Positions 4,907-5,473 of a stretch of 5,473 nucleotides of DNA are shown one piece after another. Position 1 is the first letter of the stretch. The number at the start of each line of letters is the position of its first letter. The stretch lies in the NCBI GenBank assembly GCA_900557435.1, contig USSH01000180.1, positions 1-5,473 of the forward strand, read 5' to 3'. Position numbers and translations under genes: made by a program. Origin of the DNA: an uncultured Coprococcus sp. (GTDB lineage: Bacteria; Bacillota; Clostridia; Lachnospirales; Lachnospiraceae). The notes under the pieces are model-generated. The model saw only the letters and a list, made by a program, of their open reading frames with translations. It was not told the origin of the DNA and ran no database searches.

Positions 4907-5380
4907 GTGGCTACATATGTTATTTCAGATATCCATGGAATGTATAACAAATTCACCGAGCTTTTGAACAAAATCAAATTGAAGGAGACGGATACCATTT
5001 ACATACTGGGCGATGTTCTGGACCGGGGTCCAGATCCGATCAAAACATTGCTCAAGATCATGAGCATGCCAAATGCAATCTGCATGCTTGGCAATCACGA
5101 GGATATGGCGCTTGACTGTCTTAAGTTTTTCATGACTACTGAGATAACGGAGCAGTCATTGTCTGGAGTATCTGAGGAGATGTTGGAGAAGCTGGTAACC
5201 TGGCAGTATAATGGCAGCAAGACGACTATAGACGGGTTTCGGGCACTGGACAGGGCGAAGCAACAAGAGATCATTGACTTCATAGAGGATATCCCAGTCC
5301 TTCTGGTCGATACAGATGAGGACAAATATTACAAAGTTACGGAGTCTGGTGAATGGCTTGTACAGCCATTTATTTACTGA
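4907..5380 (+). CDS. N-terminal half of a metallophosphatase, truncated with a foreign tail
   Basis: The start is GTG 4907, with AGGAGGG (4892-4898) eight bases upstream. Residues 1-130 are a typical PPP-type metallophosphatase N-terminus. They carry DIHG (8-11, first metal pair), GDVLDRGPD (35-43) and GNHED (62-66), followed by the helical insert ending TWQYNGSKTTID and IIDFIEDIP. The family then expects a segment like YEDISVSGQKYLLVHGG, which is found instead at 3976-4026 upstream. Here the frame continues with 27 residues (LLVDTDEDKYY, then SGEWLVQPFIY) that I cannot assign, and stops at 5378-5380. At 157 residues it is about 60 percent of the usual length. It lacks the later His metal ligands (VHGG, GHTP), so catalysis is unlikely. 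A strong ribosome site and downstream hairpin suggest it is still expressed. Confidence 0.85.
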   Translation: MATYVISDIHGMYNKFTELLNKIKLKETDTIYILGDVLDRGPDPIKTLLKIMSMPNAICMLGNHEDMALDCLKFFMTTEITEQSLSGVSEEMLEKLVTWQYNGSKTTIDGFRALDRAKQQEIIDFIEDIPVLLVDTDEDKYYKVTESGEWLVQPFIY

Positions 5381-5395
5381 TTCTCTTTCTTAAAA

Positions 5396-5438
5396 TACAA
5401 AGGCGCACAGTTCCGTTGGGAGCTTGTGCGCCTTTGTA
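5396..5438. terminator. Strong hairpin, probable (possibly bidirectional) terminator
   Basis: TACAAAGGCGCAC (5396-5408) and GTGCGCCTTTGTA (5426-5438) are perfect 13-bp complements around a 17-base loop, starting 15 bases after the last stop codon. The + strand has no long T-run after the stem (ACATTAATTTGTTG). On the opposite strand the stem is followed by TTTT. It may therefore end transcription from a convergent gene beyond the window as well as from this block. Confidence 0.7.
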
Positions 5439-5473
5439 CATTAATTTGTTGAGAAGAGTACAGTGCAGCGGTA

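Overview
The window looks like an accessory stretch from a low-to-moderate GC Firmicute, most likely a gut Clostridium/Lachnospiraceae-type bacterium. The reasons are strong AGGAGG-type ribosome sites, A/T-rich spacers, family-level resemblance of the EcsC-like and TIGR02452 proteins to such genomes, and every supportable gene on the + strand. This placement is inference from composition and protein style, not from a marker gene.

Layout. Bases 1-445 hold no convincing intact gene. They carry a symmetric set of CCCTT motifs (12-82), a perfect 11-bp palindrome arm pair (128-160), a start-less ORF remnant with a 30-bp-period direct repeat (198-332), a hairpin (287-330) and a small Cys-containing ORF (373-483). 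Bases 446-2787 form a compact run of four genes with short gaps: a four-helix membrane protein, an 82-residue protein with two CxxC pairs, an ArsC/Spx-type thioredoxin-fold protein and an EcsC-family protein. Bases 2788-3102 are debris: a 12-bp tandem repeat sitting inside a promoter-like array, then a truncated HicA-type toxin remnant. Bases 3103-5380 hold a microbial-type PARG (TIGR02452), the C-terminal half of a PPP-type metallophosphatase, a complete HAD-type phosphatase of the 'Swiss Army Knife' class, and then the N-terminal half of a metallophosphatase. A strong 13-bp-stem hairpin at 5396-5438 closes the run.

The most striking point is that the two phosphatase halves are in permuted order (C-half, HAD gene, N-half). 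They break at almost the same point in the protein, and together they supply about 244 residues and all five metal/phosphate motifs of the family. This is what would result from a small circle carrying phosphatase plus HAD gene being opened inside the phosphatase gene, or from a tandem duplication that lost both outer halves.

Functionally, the second block groups an ADP-ribose-removing enzyme family with a HAD phosphatase class named from RNA-repair proteins and a metallophosphatase. That suggests nucleotide, ADP-ribose or RNA-end chemistry, but joint action is inference. The first block is probably one transcription unit. Only the ArsC/Spx-like and EcsC-like members have recognisable families there, and neither gives a pathway.
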